Source of the DNA: Shinella sumterensis
GTDB lineage: Bacteria > Pseudomonadota > Alphaproteobacteria > Rhizobiales > Rhizobiaceae
DNA: 33,819 bases
Direction: 5' to 3'
NCBI RefSeq assembly: GCF_004514425.2
Contig: NZ_MYFN02000025.1
Location: 1-33,819, forward strand
The notes beneath the pieces are model-generated. The model worked only from the letters and a program-made list of their open reading frames with translations, was not told the origin of the DNA and did no database searches. Below are positions 8,291-16,305 of this stretch, in pieces. Within the stretch, counting starts at the first letter, position 1. Every line of letters begins with the position of its first letter. Position numbers and translations under genes: made by a program.

Positions 8291-10072
8291 CTAGTAATGG
8301 CCTTCCTGACGCATCACGGCATCCGCGCGGTTCTGCGCATCGGTCAAGGCCCGCATGACCGCCTTGCGACCGCTCAAGAGGTCGTGAATTTCCTCGCCCG
8401 CAATCGCGATGATCTCGGGGACGCCCACGATAGGGGGACGCGGCCACATCCCGAGATAGCCTTTCGTGTTGAAATCATCGATGGCGCCGATGAAGGGCGA
8501 GATCGAGCGGATTTCCGGATCGCGGCTGACGCTGATGCGCGAACTCGCGAGGCTCCCGTTCATGAGGTAGAGCTTGACTGCGTTCGACGAGGTGAGCATG
8601 CGCAGCGCCTCCCACACCGAGCTGATCCGCGACGGCGCGATATTGGCGGGTATCCCCAGGGCATAGCCGCCGACCGGCACGATCGGCCGGCCGTTGCGAC
8701 CCGTGGGATGCGGTAGATACCCGGTCTTGCGATAGGCCGGTGATTGCGGGACGGCCTCATGCAGGTGGGCCAGCAGCGAATGCGAATAAGCCAGCGCCGC
8801 GTTGCCATTGGCATAGATGCTCGCACGTTCGAACCAGGTGATGTCGAGGATGTTCGGCGGCGACACCTCGATCAGCGCCCGCATGTAGTCCACCGTATCC
8901 CTTGCTTCCTCCGATAGGAACGTCGGGCGCAGCCCCTCGCCCCGCGCGCCCGCGACATCGAAGCCTTGTTCAGTGCGGGGAAGATCGATGATCGGGCGGC
9001 CGAACGCGCCCATCATCATGATAAAGCTATGGCCTAGCGCCGTGCCGCGGCCACCATTCCAGGCAATCCCGAAAATGCCCCTTGCCGGAGAATGGAGCCG
9101 CCGTGCGGTTTCGATCACATCTTCCGCCGTGCGCGGCGGCTCCAGGCCGCGCTCCTGCATCAGGTCGGTGCGGTAGGCCAGCACCTCGCCTGTCATCAAC
9201 ATGGGAATGCCGAGCTGCCGGCCGCCGTGGCGCGAGCTTGCCAGCGCATCCGGGTAGATATCCTCGACGTCCACCGGCTTCTCGGCCATCAGCCCATCGA
9301 GCGGCAACAGACGCCCGTGATACCCCATCTCGCCGAACCAGGGCAGATCGCACGCAATGAGATCATAGCGTGATTGCGACCGCCTGCTGTTGGCCACGAT
9401 CTCGGCATGCAGCGGGTCGATGGCGCGGGCATGGGCTTCGATCGGCACGCCGAGAATGAGTTCGAGCTGGCGCTTGAGCGCGCTCATCGCCATGAAGGTG
9501 GTATCCGCATGCACCAGCATGCGCAGCGCCCGCCCGAGCGAGAGCTTGCTGGCCAGAACCACCGGCGGGGGAATGATGCCGGCGGCAACATCCGGCGCCG
9601 CGCGTCGTCGCGAAGGCATCCTTTCCCCATCGGCTTCGGTCGTCACGTCGCGCAACAGCCTCTCCCCGCGATGGGAGAAGGCATGCCATCGCGAGATCAG
9701 GTCGCCGGAAGGATGCAGCGAATAGGAAAGTCCTGTTGATGTCCGCGGCCGCGCGACAATCAGCTTCGTCTCGAGCATGGCATCGATCGCCCGCATCGCG
9801 GTGCCATAGGAGAGCCCGGACGACGCGGCGAGAGACGATTTCGTCACCAGCACGCCCGACAGGTGGTTGCGCACCAGCTCGATGACGATACGCATGTCGC
9901 GCTGCGATATCTGCGCCCCGAATATGCGCTCGCCCTCGTCATAGAGCGCGACGACGAAATCGAGAAAACGGTTCAGATCCTGCTTCTGGAGGGTGCCCCG
10001 GACGAAATTTCCCTCATGCTCATAGGGGCCTTCCGGAGACGGAGGCGCATGTGCGGAACGCGGTTTCTTCAT
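8291..10072 (-). CDS. Winged-helix regulator fused to an SBP-1-like sensor domain
   Basis: A 593-aa protein without signal peptide or membrane segment. Residues about 35-120 form a winged-helix DNA-binding region (SQRDMRIVIELVRNH, then SSLAASSGLSYGTAMRAIDA and a wing ending in LSYSLHPSG). After a linker, residues about 190-590 resemble a family-1 solute-binding protein (YDLIACDLPWFGEMGYHGRL, LGIPMLMTGEVLAYRTDLM, GNAALAYSHSLLAHLHEA, VGGYALGIPANI). I infer a cytoplasmic one-component regulator that senses the transported sugar with a domain recruited from a binding protein. It stands upstream of, and co-directional with, the sugar operon. The ATG at 10072 is chosen by the start of the family-like sequence; its ribosome site is weak. 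A 28-residue longer form is possible. Confidence 0.8.
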   Translation of the reverse strand: MKKPRSAHAPPSPEGPYEHEGNFVRGTLQKQDLNRFLDFVVALYDEGERIFGAQISQRDMRIVIELVRNHLSGVLVTKSSLAASSGLSYGTAMRAIDAMLETKLIVARPRTSTGLSYSLHPSGDLISRWHAFSHRGERLLRDVTTEADGERMPSRRRAAPDVAAGIIPPPVVLASKLSLGRALRMLVHADTTFMAMSALKRQLELILGVPIEAHARAIDPLHAEIVANSRRSQSRYDLIACDLPWFGEMGYHGRLLPLDGLMAEKPVDVEDIYPDALASSRHGGRQLGIPMLMTGEVLAYRTDLMQERGLEPPRTAEDVIETARRLHSPARGIFGIAWNGGRGTALGHSFIMMMGAFGRPIIDLPRTEQGFDVAGARGEGLRPTFLSEEARDTVDYMRALIEVSPPNILDITWFERASIYANGNAALAYSHSLLAHLHEAVPQSPAYRKTGYLPHPTGRNGRPIVPVGGYALGIPANIAPSRISSVWEALRMLTSSNAVKLYLMNGSLASSRISVSRDPEIRSISPFIGAIDDFNTKGYLGMWPRPPIVGVPEIIAIAGEEIHDLLSGRKAVMRALTDAQNRADAVMRQEGHY

Positions 10073-10200
10073 GGCTGCATTGTAGGTGCCTATGCAGCAC
10101 TTCGCGAGCGATTTCCTTCCCTCGAATGCTGGATGCCGACCTGGCAAAGGCACGGCGGCCGCAAGATAGCCGTCGAAATCGCCCTATGCAGCTCTGCCAA

Positions 10201-10356
10201 TTATGCCGCTGAGCATGTGAAAATGGCGAAACTCGATCGCTCTTGCGAGCAGCCCGCTTCAGCTCGAGTCGGTGCAACTTGCTCACCGAAAAGTTCCGCG
10301 AGTCCACCCCAGCATTCCGGACGGGCGGTGACGGTTCCGACGATGGTCACGGTCAT
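10201..10356 (-). pseudogene. Truncated antibiotic-biosynthesis-monooxygenase (ABM) domain gene
   Basis: A 51-codon frame. Its first 36 residues (MTVTIVGTVTARPE onward, ending AEAGC) match the start of small ABM/YgiN-type monooxygenases, which normally have about 95 residues. After Cys36 (near base 10250) the family sequence stops and an unrelated short tail leads to a stop. The start codon lies 2 bp past the permease stop, so it was once the last gene of the second operon. I infer a deletion or rearrangement that removed its C-terminal half. A functional short protein is unlikely. Confidence 0.55.
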
Positions 10357-10358
10357 GC

Positions 10359-11294
10359 TCAGCTCCTCTTCTGGCTGAGGGCGACGGCGAGGATGATGAT
10401 GCCGCCGCGGGCAATGAGCTGCTGGCTGAATTCGAGGCCCATGAGGATAAGGCCATTGTTGATGAGGCCGATCATCAGTGCGCCGACGATGGTCCCGATA
10501 ACGGTCCCCTTGCCGCCGAAAAGGCTCGTGCCGCCGAGCACCGCCGCGGCGATCACTGAGAGTTCGTCGCCCTCGCCAAGCTGAAAGCGGCCGGATTGCA
10601 GACGCCCGGCATAAAGCATGCCGGCAAGGGCGGCAGCCAGCGACGAAAGGACAAGCACCTTGAACTTGACGCTCTTCGTATCGATGCCGGAGTACCGTGC
10701 CGCCGTCTCGCCGCCACCAGTCGCCAGCACCCGCCGGCCGAAGCCCGAGCGGCGCAAGACGATATGGCCGATGCCGCCGAGAACCGCCATCCAGAGAAGC
10801 AGCACCGGCACCGGGCCGAGATTGCCGCCGCCGAAGAGCCAGGAATAGCCCGGCGACAGAATAGGCACGGCGGCCGTCGCCGATATCCACATGGCGACGC
10901 CCTTGGCGATGCCCATCATGGCAAGCGTGGTGAGGAAGGAGGGAATGCCGACGCGGGTGGTGAGCCAGCCGTTGAACATGCCGACCGCAAGCCCCGTGGC
11001 GATGCCGGCACCGACACCGGCGATCGGCCCGCCCACCGCAATCGCCATCGCGACGGTGACGGTCGAAAGGCCCGCGACCGCACCGACCGAAAGATCGATC
11101 TCGCCAGCCGAAAGCACGAAGGTCATTGCGATCGCCATGACCGCAATCATCGCCGTCTGCCGCACGATGTTCAGCAGGTTGTTGGGGTTGAGGAACCCCT
11201 TGTCGGCCAGCGTCATGGCAAAGACGATGAAAATAACGACGAAGCCGATGTAGATGATGTTCTGGCGCCAGTTGGCGAAGAAGGCATTAGCCAT
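10359..11294 (-). CDS. Sugar ABC transporter permease (RbsC type)
   Basis: A 311-aa inner-membrane permease of the ribose/xylose/inositol (CUT2) class with 8-10 hydrophobic segments. Family hallmarks are the AGEIDLSVGAVAGLS segment, the GIPSFLTTLAMMGIAKG segment and the VIAAAVLGGTSLFGGKGTVIGTIVGA region near the C-terminus. AGGAGG precedes the ATG at 11294. The start overlaps the end of the ATPase gene by 8 bp, indicating coupling. CUT2 permeases act as homodimers with the double ATPase encoded just upstream. Confidence 0.93.
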   Translation of the reverse strand: MANAFFANWRQNIIYIGFVVIFIVFAMTLADKGFLNPNNLLNIVRQTAMIAVMAIAMTFVLSAGEIDLSVGAVAGLSTVTVAMAIAVGGPIAGVGAGIATGLAVGMFNGWLTTRVGIPSFLTTLAMMGIAKGVAMWISATAAVPILSPGYSWLFGGGNLGPVPVLLLWMAVLGGIGHIVLRRSGFGRRVLATGGGETAARYSGIDTKSVKFKVLVLSSLAAALAGMLYAGRLQSGRFQLGEGDELSVIAAAVLGGTSLFGGKGTVIGTIVGALMIGLINNGLILMGLEFSQQLIARGGIIILAVALSQKRS

Positions 11295-12861
11295 GGGATA
11301 CCTCCTGAAGCGCAAGGGCCTTCTGGATTTCGATCTGGAGCCGCTGTTCGGCGGCCTGGAGACGGTGAGCAAGGTCGTCGGCGGGCACGGAGGGATCTTC
11401 CAGCGCCTCGCGCGGCAGATCCTGATGCACACGCCCCTCGGTCATGACGAGGATGCGGTCGCAGGCGGTCAGAAGCTCGGAGAGTTCGGACGAGATCATG
11501 ATGATGCCCTTGCCGGCGGCCGCGAGTTCACGCACCAGGCGGATAATCTCCGACTTCGAACCGATATCGATGCCCGCGGTAGGCTCGTCGAGAATGAGGA
11601 TGTCGGGATTGGTGGCGAGCCATTTGCCGATGACCACCTTCTGCTGGTTGCCGCCCGAAAGCGTCGAGACGGCATGATCGCGGCTCGCCGTCTTTACGCG
11701 CAGGCGCTCGATTTGCGCATCGGTCAGGTCGTTCGCCGCCTTCGTATCGACGAGACCGGCCGCGGAAAGCCGGTCGATGACGGCGAGGATCATGTTGGAG
11801 GCAACCGAATGGGCGGGGATGATGCCCTGGGTCGCGCGTGCTTCCGGAACCAGTGCGACACCTGCGGCGATCGCGTCCCCCGGCTTGCGGATCACGACCG
11901 CGCGGCCCTTGATGCGGATTTCGCCCTTGAGGACCGGGTCGATGCCGGCGATCACCCGCGCGAGCGACGAGCGGCCGGAACCGAGAAGGCCAGCGAGCCC
12001 CAGCACCTCACCGCGATGCAGCGTCAGGGAAATGTTCTCCGGCTTATGGCGACCGCTGACATTCTTCAGTTCCAGAAGCACATCGCCCCGCACGGCCGCG
12101 CTGCGCTCGATGTCCGACAGCCCTTTCGAGCGCCGGCCGACGATATGCTCGATCATCGTATCGATCGGCAATTCGCTGAGCGGAGCGGTGATGACGTGAC
12201 GGCCGTCGCGCAGGATCGTTGCCCGGTCGGCAATGCGGGCGATTTCGTCCATGCGGTGGCTGACATAGATGATCGCTACCCCCTTCGCCTTCAGCTTGTG
12301 CAGAAAGACGAAGAGCCGCTCGACATCGGAAACGGCGAGCGCCGTCGACGGCTCGTCCAGCACCAACACCTTAGCATCCTGCGAGATCGCCTTGGCGATT
12401 TCCGTCAACTGTTTCTGCCCGGCGCCGAGATCGCCGACGAGAGCTTTCGGATCGACGAATACATCGAGCAGCGCAAAAAGGTCCGCCGCGCGCCGCTCGG
12501 CCTCCCGGTCGTCGATAAGCCCCGTGCCGACGCGGTATTCACGCGTCAGGAAGATGTTCTGGGCAACCGTCAGCGTCGGGACAAGGCTCATTTCCTGGTA
12601 ATTCATGGCGATGCCGGCGGCGCGCGACGCCTCCGGCGTATGCGTCGTCAGGGGCACGCCACCGACCTCGATTGTGCCCTTGTCAGGGCGATGCACCCCG
12701 TTCAGCACCTTGAGGATCGTCGACTTGCCCGCGCCGTTGCCGCCCAGCAGCGCATGGACCTCGCCGGGCATGACCTCGAAGGACACGTCATCCAGCGCAT
12801 GCACCCCTCCAAAGGTCTTGGATATGCCGGTCATGCGGACGGCAGCGGCGCTCACACTCAT
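11287..12861 (-). CDS. Sugar ABC transporter ATPase with two ABC domains (RbsA type)
   Basis: A 524-aa cytoplasmic ATPase with two tandem ABC domains. The first has Walker A GGNGAGKST (40-48), an altered signature (GAGQKQL) and Walker B VLVLDEPSTAL. The second has the degenerate GLLGSGRSS P-loop usual for this family, the intact LSGGNQQKVVIGKWL signature and ILILDEPTAGID. This asymmetric pair is normal for CUT2 transporters. The ATG at 12861 overlaps the stop of the upstream dehydrogenase (ATGA) and follows a GGAGAAGG ribosome site. It energises the permease encoded downstream. Confidence 0.93.
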   Translation of the reverse strand: MSVSAAAVRMTGISKTFGGVHALDDVSFEVMPGEVHALLGGNGAGKSTILKVLNGVHRPDKGTIEVGGVPLTTHTPEASRAAGIAMNYQEMSLVPTLTVAQNIFLTREYRVGTGLIDDREAERRAADLFALLDVFVDPKALVGDLGAGQKQLTEIAKAISQDAKVLVLDEPSTALAVSDVERLFVFLHKLKAKGVAIIYVSHRMDEIARIADRATILRDGRHVITAPLSELPIDTMIEHIVGRRSKGLSDIERSAAVRGDVLLELKNVSGRHKPENISLTLHRGEVLGLAGLLGSGRSSLARVIAGIDPVLKGEIRIKGRAVVIRKPGDAIAAGVALVPEARATQGIIPAHSVASNMILAVIDRLSAAGLVDTKAANDLTDAQIERLRVKTASRDHAVSTLSGGNQQKVVIGKWLATNPDILILDEPTAGIDIGSKSEIIRLVRELAAAGKGIIMISSELSELLTACDRILVMTEGRVHQDLPREALEDPSVPADDLAHRLQAAEQRLQIEIQKALALQEVSHG

Positions 12862-14024
12862 CCCACCTTCTCCCACAGGCCGGTTTCGCCGGAACGAATG
12901 AGGGCGTCGGCGACGAGTTCCGTCTTGAGGCCGTCCTCGAAGTTCGGGCTGGGTTGCCGGTTCTTCGCAATGGCGGAGAAGAAATCGTAGCACTCGACGA
13001 TCTTTGTCTCCGAATAGCCGATGCCGAGACCGGGAATGGGCCAGAGACCGTTGCCGTAGGGATGGGCCGGGCCGGTATAGACAGTGCGGAAACCGCGGGA
13101 ATCCGCCGGGTCGTCGGCAAACATCACCTGAAGCTCGTCGCGGCGCTCGTAGTTGAAGTGGATCGAGCCCTTGGTGCCGTGAATTTCCAGCGTGATGAAG
13201 TTGTTGCGGCCATAGGCGTTACGGGTCGCTTCGAGACTGCCGATCGCACCACCCTCGAATTTCAGCATCGAGACGACTTCGTCGTCGACATCGACCTCGC
13301 CACGCTCCGCATCCTTGGCTTTTTCCGCCGCACCGAGCTTGTCGACGCCGCTTTGCTGAAGAGGACGTGTCTTGTTGTAGGTAGTGGTCAGCGCGTTCAC
13401 TTCGGCGATCGGGCCGACGAGATAGTGGGCAAGATCGACCACATGGGTGGCGATGTCGCCGACCGAGCCGGAGCCGGCGATCTTCTTCTGGAAACGCCAG
13501 GAAAGGGGGGAATCCGGGTCAGCGGACCAGTCCTGCAGGTAGGTGCCGCGGAAATTGAGAATACGGCCGATGCGGCCTTCCTCGATATATGTCTTCGCAA
13601 GCGCCACGGCGGGGGTCCGGCGATAGTTGAAGGCGACCATATGGATGACGCCGGCAGCCTTGACCGCGTCATGCATCGCCCTCGCCTCTTCGACGGTGCG
13701 GGCGAGCGGCTTTTCGCAGATGATGTGCTTGCCGGCCTTAGCCGCCGCGATGGCGATCTCGGCATGCACGTTGTTCGGCGTGCAGATATCGACGACATCG
13801 ACATCCGGCCGATTGACGACCGCGCGCCAGTCCGAGGACGCCTCCTCGAAACCGTAGCGACGACGCGCTTCCTCCGCCATGCCGTCGGTCACGTCGACGA
13901 CGACCTTGCGGTGCGGAATGGCCGGTGCGGGCCAGAAGAACATCGGCATCGCGGCATAGGCCATTGCATGCGCCTTGCCCATGAAGCCGCCGCCAATCAT
14001 GGCGACGTTCATCACTTTGGTCAT
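12858..14024 (-). CDS. Gfo/Idh/MocA-family dehydrogenase
   Basis: A 388-aa NAD(P)-dependent oxidoreductase. The N-terminal Rossmann fold has GGGFMG at 11-16, TPNNVHAEIAIAAAKAGKH and the EKPLA motif. The C-terminal domain contains the GDIATHVVDLAHY segment with the catalytic Asp/His pair. The family oxidises inositols, pyranoses and related polyols. A coupled IolE-like isomerase, sugar-binding protein and CUT2 transporter recall inositol- or rhizopine-type catabolic operons, but the substrate is not established. The ATG at 14024 is preceded by AGGAGA. It overlaps the ATPase start by 4 bp. Confidence 0.92.
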   Translation of the reverse strand: MTKVMNVAMIGGGFMGKAHAMAYAAMPMFFWPAPAIPHRKVVVDVTDGMAEEARRRYGFEEASSDWRAVVNRPDVDVVDICTPNNVHAEIAIAAAKAGKHIICEKPLARTVEEARAMHDAVKAAGVIHMVAFNYRRTPAVALAKTYIEEGRIGRILNFRGTYLQDWSADPDSPLSWRFQKKIAGSGSVGDIATHVVDLAHYLVGPIAEVNALTTTYNKTRPLQQSGVDKLGAAEKAKDAERGEVDVDDEVVSMLKFEGGAIGSLEATRNAYGRNNFITLEIHGTKGSIHFNYERRDELQVMFADDPADSRGFRTVYTGPAHPYGNGLWPIPGLGIGYSETKIVECYDFFSAIAKNRQPSPNFEDGLKTELVADALIRSGETGLWEKVG

Positions 14025-14099
14025 CGGTTTTCTCCTGAAAGGGGTCGGCTGCTGCGAGCCGCGTTCCATCTGCGGGCCAAGGCCGGCTCATGTCATGCG

Positions 14100-14126
14100 G
14101 CGCGGGGCACGCTGCTTGCCCCGCGC
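14100..14126 (-). promoter_or_regulatory. Strong intercistronic hairpin after the binding-protein gene
   Basis: GCGCGGGGCA and TGCCCCGCGC form a perfect 10-bp GC-rich stem over a 7-nt loop, 8 bp past the binding-protein stop and before the dehydrogenase gene. There is no T-tract on the minus strand, so it is more likely an mRNA stabiliser or partial attenuator than an intrinsic terminator. Confidence 0.6.
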
Positions 14127-14134
14127 CTCATCAC

Positions 14135-15256
14135 TCACTGCCCGAGGCTTGACTTGATGTTGCCCGTCGCCTCGGCAGAATAGACGGCCTTCCAGCCGTC
14201 GAGCAGCGTCTCGCGCGTCACCGGCAGAGCGGGCAGCGCGACGAAGGCGGGCGCCTGCTTGCCGAGCAGCGCATAGCCGGCAAGCTTGGCTTCGACCACA
14301 CCGGCGTCGTAAGGCCGCTGGGCACCGAGCCCCTTGACGAAACCGCCCTGGGCCATCGAGATCGCCACGTTCTCGCCGAGATCGACCGTGGTAATGACAA
14401 GATCGTCACGGCCGGCAACCCGCGCCGCCGAGATCACGCCTTCGGCCGGCACGTCCCAGACCGCCCATATACCCTTGACGTTCGGGTTCGAGGTCAGGAT
14501 GGCGGATGCCGCCTTTTCCGCGTCACCCGAGAAGTCCGGGCCGCCGATACCCTGCTCGGCCACGATCTTGATATTCGGATAGTCCGACGCGATCGTCGCC
14601 TTGAAGCCATCGTAGCGCTGCTTGGTGACGAAGAAATCGGCAGCATGGAAGACCAGTCCGATATCGCCTTCGCCATTCAGCGCCTTGGCCATGAGATGTG
14701 CCGCAGCGACGCCGTTGCCATAGTTGTCAGCCGAAACCACGGATACATAATCCTTCCCGGCCACAAAACCGGTCGGCACGTTATCCATGAAAACAAGCTT
14801 GGTGCCGGCCTCCGCAGCCGCCTTGTAAGCTGCGGCGGTAGCCGTCGGATCAGTCGGGATCGAAACGATGATGCCCGGCTTCTGCGCCATGATCGTCTCG
14901 AGGTCAGATACCTGCTTTTCAGGCTTGAAGCCGGCGTCGGTCACCGCAAGAACCTTGATGCCCATGGCGGCGAACTGCGTCTGCAAGCCGTTGATCTGAG
15001 CCCGCGACCAGTCGTTACCGCCGTAGTGCATGACGATGGCGGCCGTCGCGTTCATGGTCTTGATCTTGGCCAGCTCCTCATCGGTGAGCGTGACGTCCGA
15101 GGCCAGCGATGGAGATTCGCCTGAGGGCCCTTTTGAAAGAACGGTCTTCTGAAGCTCCGCAAGCGCGGTATCCGGATCGGCGACGGCCGGTGCGGCAAAG
15201 GCAAATGCGAGCGCCAGCACGGCGGCTGTGCCCAAAAGGCTCCGTCTTGAAATCAT
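14135..15256 (-). CDS. Periplasmic sugar-binding protein (RbsB/type-1 PBP)
   Basis: A 373-aa receptor of the ribose/galactose-type family that feeds the CUT2 permease. The N-terminus (ISRRSLLGTAAVLALAFAFA, cleavage after AVA near residue 27) has a twin arginine and may be a Tat or Sec signal. The mature part shows the PBP fold: GIKVLAVTDAGFKPEKQ, the GIIVSIPTDP segment, LVFMDNVPTGF and KGIWAVWDVPAEG. The ATG at 15256 follows GGGAGGAG. It is the second gene of the operon, 43 bp after the isomerase. A leaderless paralogue is encoded at 17669-18682. Confidence 0.92.
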   Translation of the reverse strand: MISRRSLLGTAAVLALAFAFAAPAVADPDTALAELQKTVLSKGPSGESPSLASDVTLTDEELAKIKTMNATAAIVMHYGGNDWSRAQINGLQTQFAAMGIKVLAVTDAGFKPEKQVSDLETIMAQKPGIIVSIPTDPTATAAAYKAAAEAGTKLVFMDNVPTGFVAGKDYVSVVSADNYGNGVAAAHLMAKALNGEGDIGLVFHAADFFVTKQRYDGFKATIASDYPNIKIVAEQGIGGPDFSGDAEKAASAILTSNPNVKGIWAVWDVPAEGVISAARVAGRDDLVITTVDLGENVAISMAQGGFVKGLGAQRPYDAGVVEAKLAGYALLGKQAPAFVALPALPVTRETLLDGWKAVYSAEATGNIKSSLGQ

Positions 15257-15299
15257 AACTTTCTCCTCCCGAAAGTGGGGCTTGGCCCCGGTGCGGCCG

Positions 15300-16112
15300 T
15301 CAGGCCGATTTGAGATAGGCCATGCTGGCCTTCGCCCCCTCCAGCGGATCGGGCCAGCTATCGAGTTCGGCACAGATCCACCCGGCGAAGCCGACCTCCC
15401 GGAGCGCGGTGACGATGCCGTCCGTCGGCACGTCGCCGCGGTCGATGGGCGTGAAGGCGAAGGGCTCCTTCTGCAAGCCCTTGAGATGTACGTAGGAAAT
15501 GCGGCCCGCATGCTCGCGGATCAGCGCCGCGGGGTCGCCGTCTGCGGCAGCGAGATGGGCGGTATCCGGGCAGAAGCCGATGCCGGTGAGCGCGAAGATC
15601 TTGCGCACCTCGGCCGGCCCTTCGACGATCGTCGAAAGATGCGGATGATAATGGGCGGCAAGGCCGCGCGCCTCGGCGATTTCCTTCACGCGGTCAAGAG
15701 CGGCGGCGAGCTTGTGATAGTCCACCTCGCGGATGCCGTCGAAGCGCTTCGCCCCGCCGCCGACGACGAGATGCGGCGCGCCGAGCTCGGCAGCGCGATC
15801 CGCCGCGCGGACAACGCGCGCCAGCTCCTCCGGCAGGATATCGTCGAAGATGAAGTTGCCGCCGGCATAGGTGGCGACCAGCGTCAGGCCGTTGTCGTCA
15901 AGCAGCCCCCGCATCTCGGCGGCGCTGAAATCCAGCAGATTGCCGTCGAACAGTTCGACACCTTCGTAACCGGCCGCCGTGATATCTGCAAAGGCGCGAC
16001 GCATGTCGCCGAAGGTCCGATAGGCAAGGTTGGTGATCGACGTAACGCCAACGGCATCCCCGCCGAGGCTGCCCCAGCAATTCGCATGATAGGCGAGCTT
16101 GAACTCCGACAT
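15300..16112 (-). CDS. IolE/xylose-isomerase-like TIM-barrel enzyme
   Basis: A 270-aa cytosolic protein of the AP-endonuclease-2 superfamily. Recognisable parts are GYEGVELFDGN, LVVGGGAKR, the HYHPHLSTIVEG metal-site region, FCPDTAHLAAADGD, SYVHLKG and ICAELDSWPDP. Related enzymes include inosose dehydratase and hydroxypyruvate isomerase. It is the first gene of the second sugar operon, divergent from the ROK regulator, with its own promoter at 16154-16182 and a GGGAGGAGG ribosome site. It probably acts after the MocA-type dehydrogenase on an inosose- or keto-sugar-like intermediate (inference). Confidence 0.88.
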   Translation of the reverse strand: MSEFKLAYHANCWGSLGGDAVGVTSITNLAYRTFGDMRRAFADITAAGYEGVELFDGNLLDFSAAEMRGLLDDNGLTLVATYAGGNFIFDDILPEELARVVRAADRAAELGAPHLVVGGGAKRFDGIREVDYHKLAAALDRVKEIAEARGLAAHYHPHLSTIVEGPAEVRKIFALTGIGFCPDTAHLAAADGDPAALIREHAGRISYVHLKGLQKEPFAFTPIDRGDVPTDGIVTALREVGFAGWICAELDSWPDPLEGAKASMAYLKSA

Positions 16113-16153
16113 CGGCGCCTCCTCCCAGTGACCGTCTCGACTTCAGTGGCCTC

Positions 16154-16182
16154 GTCTTACGGCGGCAAAAAATCGATGTCAA
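16154..16182 (-). promoter_or_regulatory. Sigma70-type promoter of the second sugar operon
   Basis: On the minus strand TTGACA (16177-16182) is followed after 17 bp by TAAGAC (16154-16159). Transcription would begin near 16147, about 35 nt before the isomerase ATG. The palindrome at 16202-16236 lies 20 bp upstream of the -35 box. Confidence 0.6.
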
Positions 16183-16201
16183 TATTTTATACGCACATCA
16201 T

Positions 16202-16236
16202 GGCAAACTTTTGCAGATTTAATGCAAAAGTTTGCC
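16202..16236. promoter_or_regulatory. Palindromic operator candidate for the ROK regulator
   Basis: GGCAAACTTTTGCA and its exact inverse TGCAAAAGTTTGCC flank a 7-bp centre. Perfect 14-bp arms in the divergent regulatory region between the ROK gene and its target operon make this a strong operator candidate. The earliest in-frame ATG of the ROK gene (16222) falls inside it, which argues for a later translation start. Confidence 0.75.
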
Positions 16237-16305
16237 GTTGCCAGCCGAAAGCTGCGTGGCTATCACATCGGACAGGATCGGATTCGCGGTGAAAGGATGC
16301 GGCCA

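Noticed and set aside
11254-12990. Long plus-strand open frame opposite the double ATPase
   Set aside because: It is antisense to a gene with intact ABC motifs; long antisense frames are common in GC-rich DNA and this one shows no family features.
12954-14183. Long plus-strand open frame opposite the MocA-type dehydrogenase
   Set aside because: Antisense shadow; no recognisable domain.
16222-16305. Upstream start of the ROK regulator at ATG 16222
   Set aside because: This ATG lies inside the palindrome, and the added 28 residues precede the usual ROK N-terminus; ATG 16306 has an AAAGGA ribosome site.
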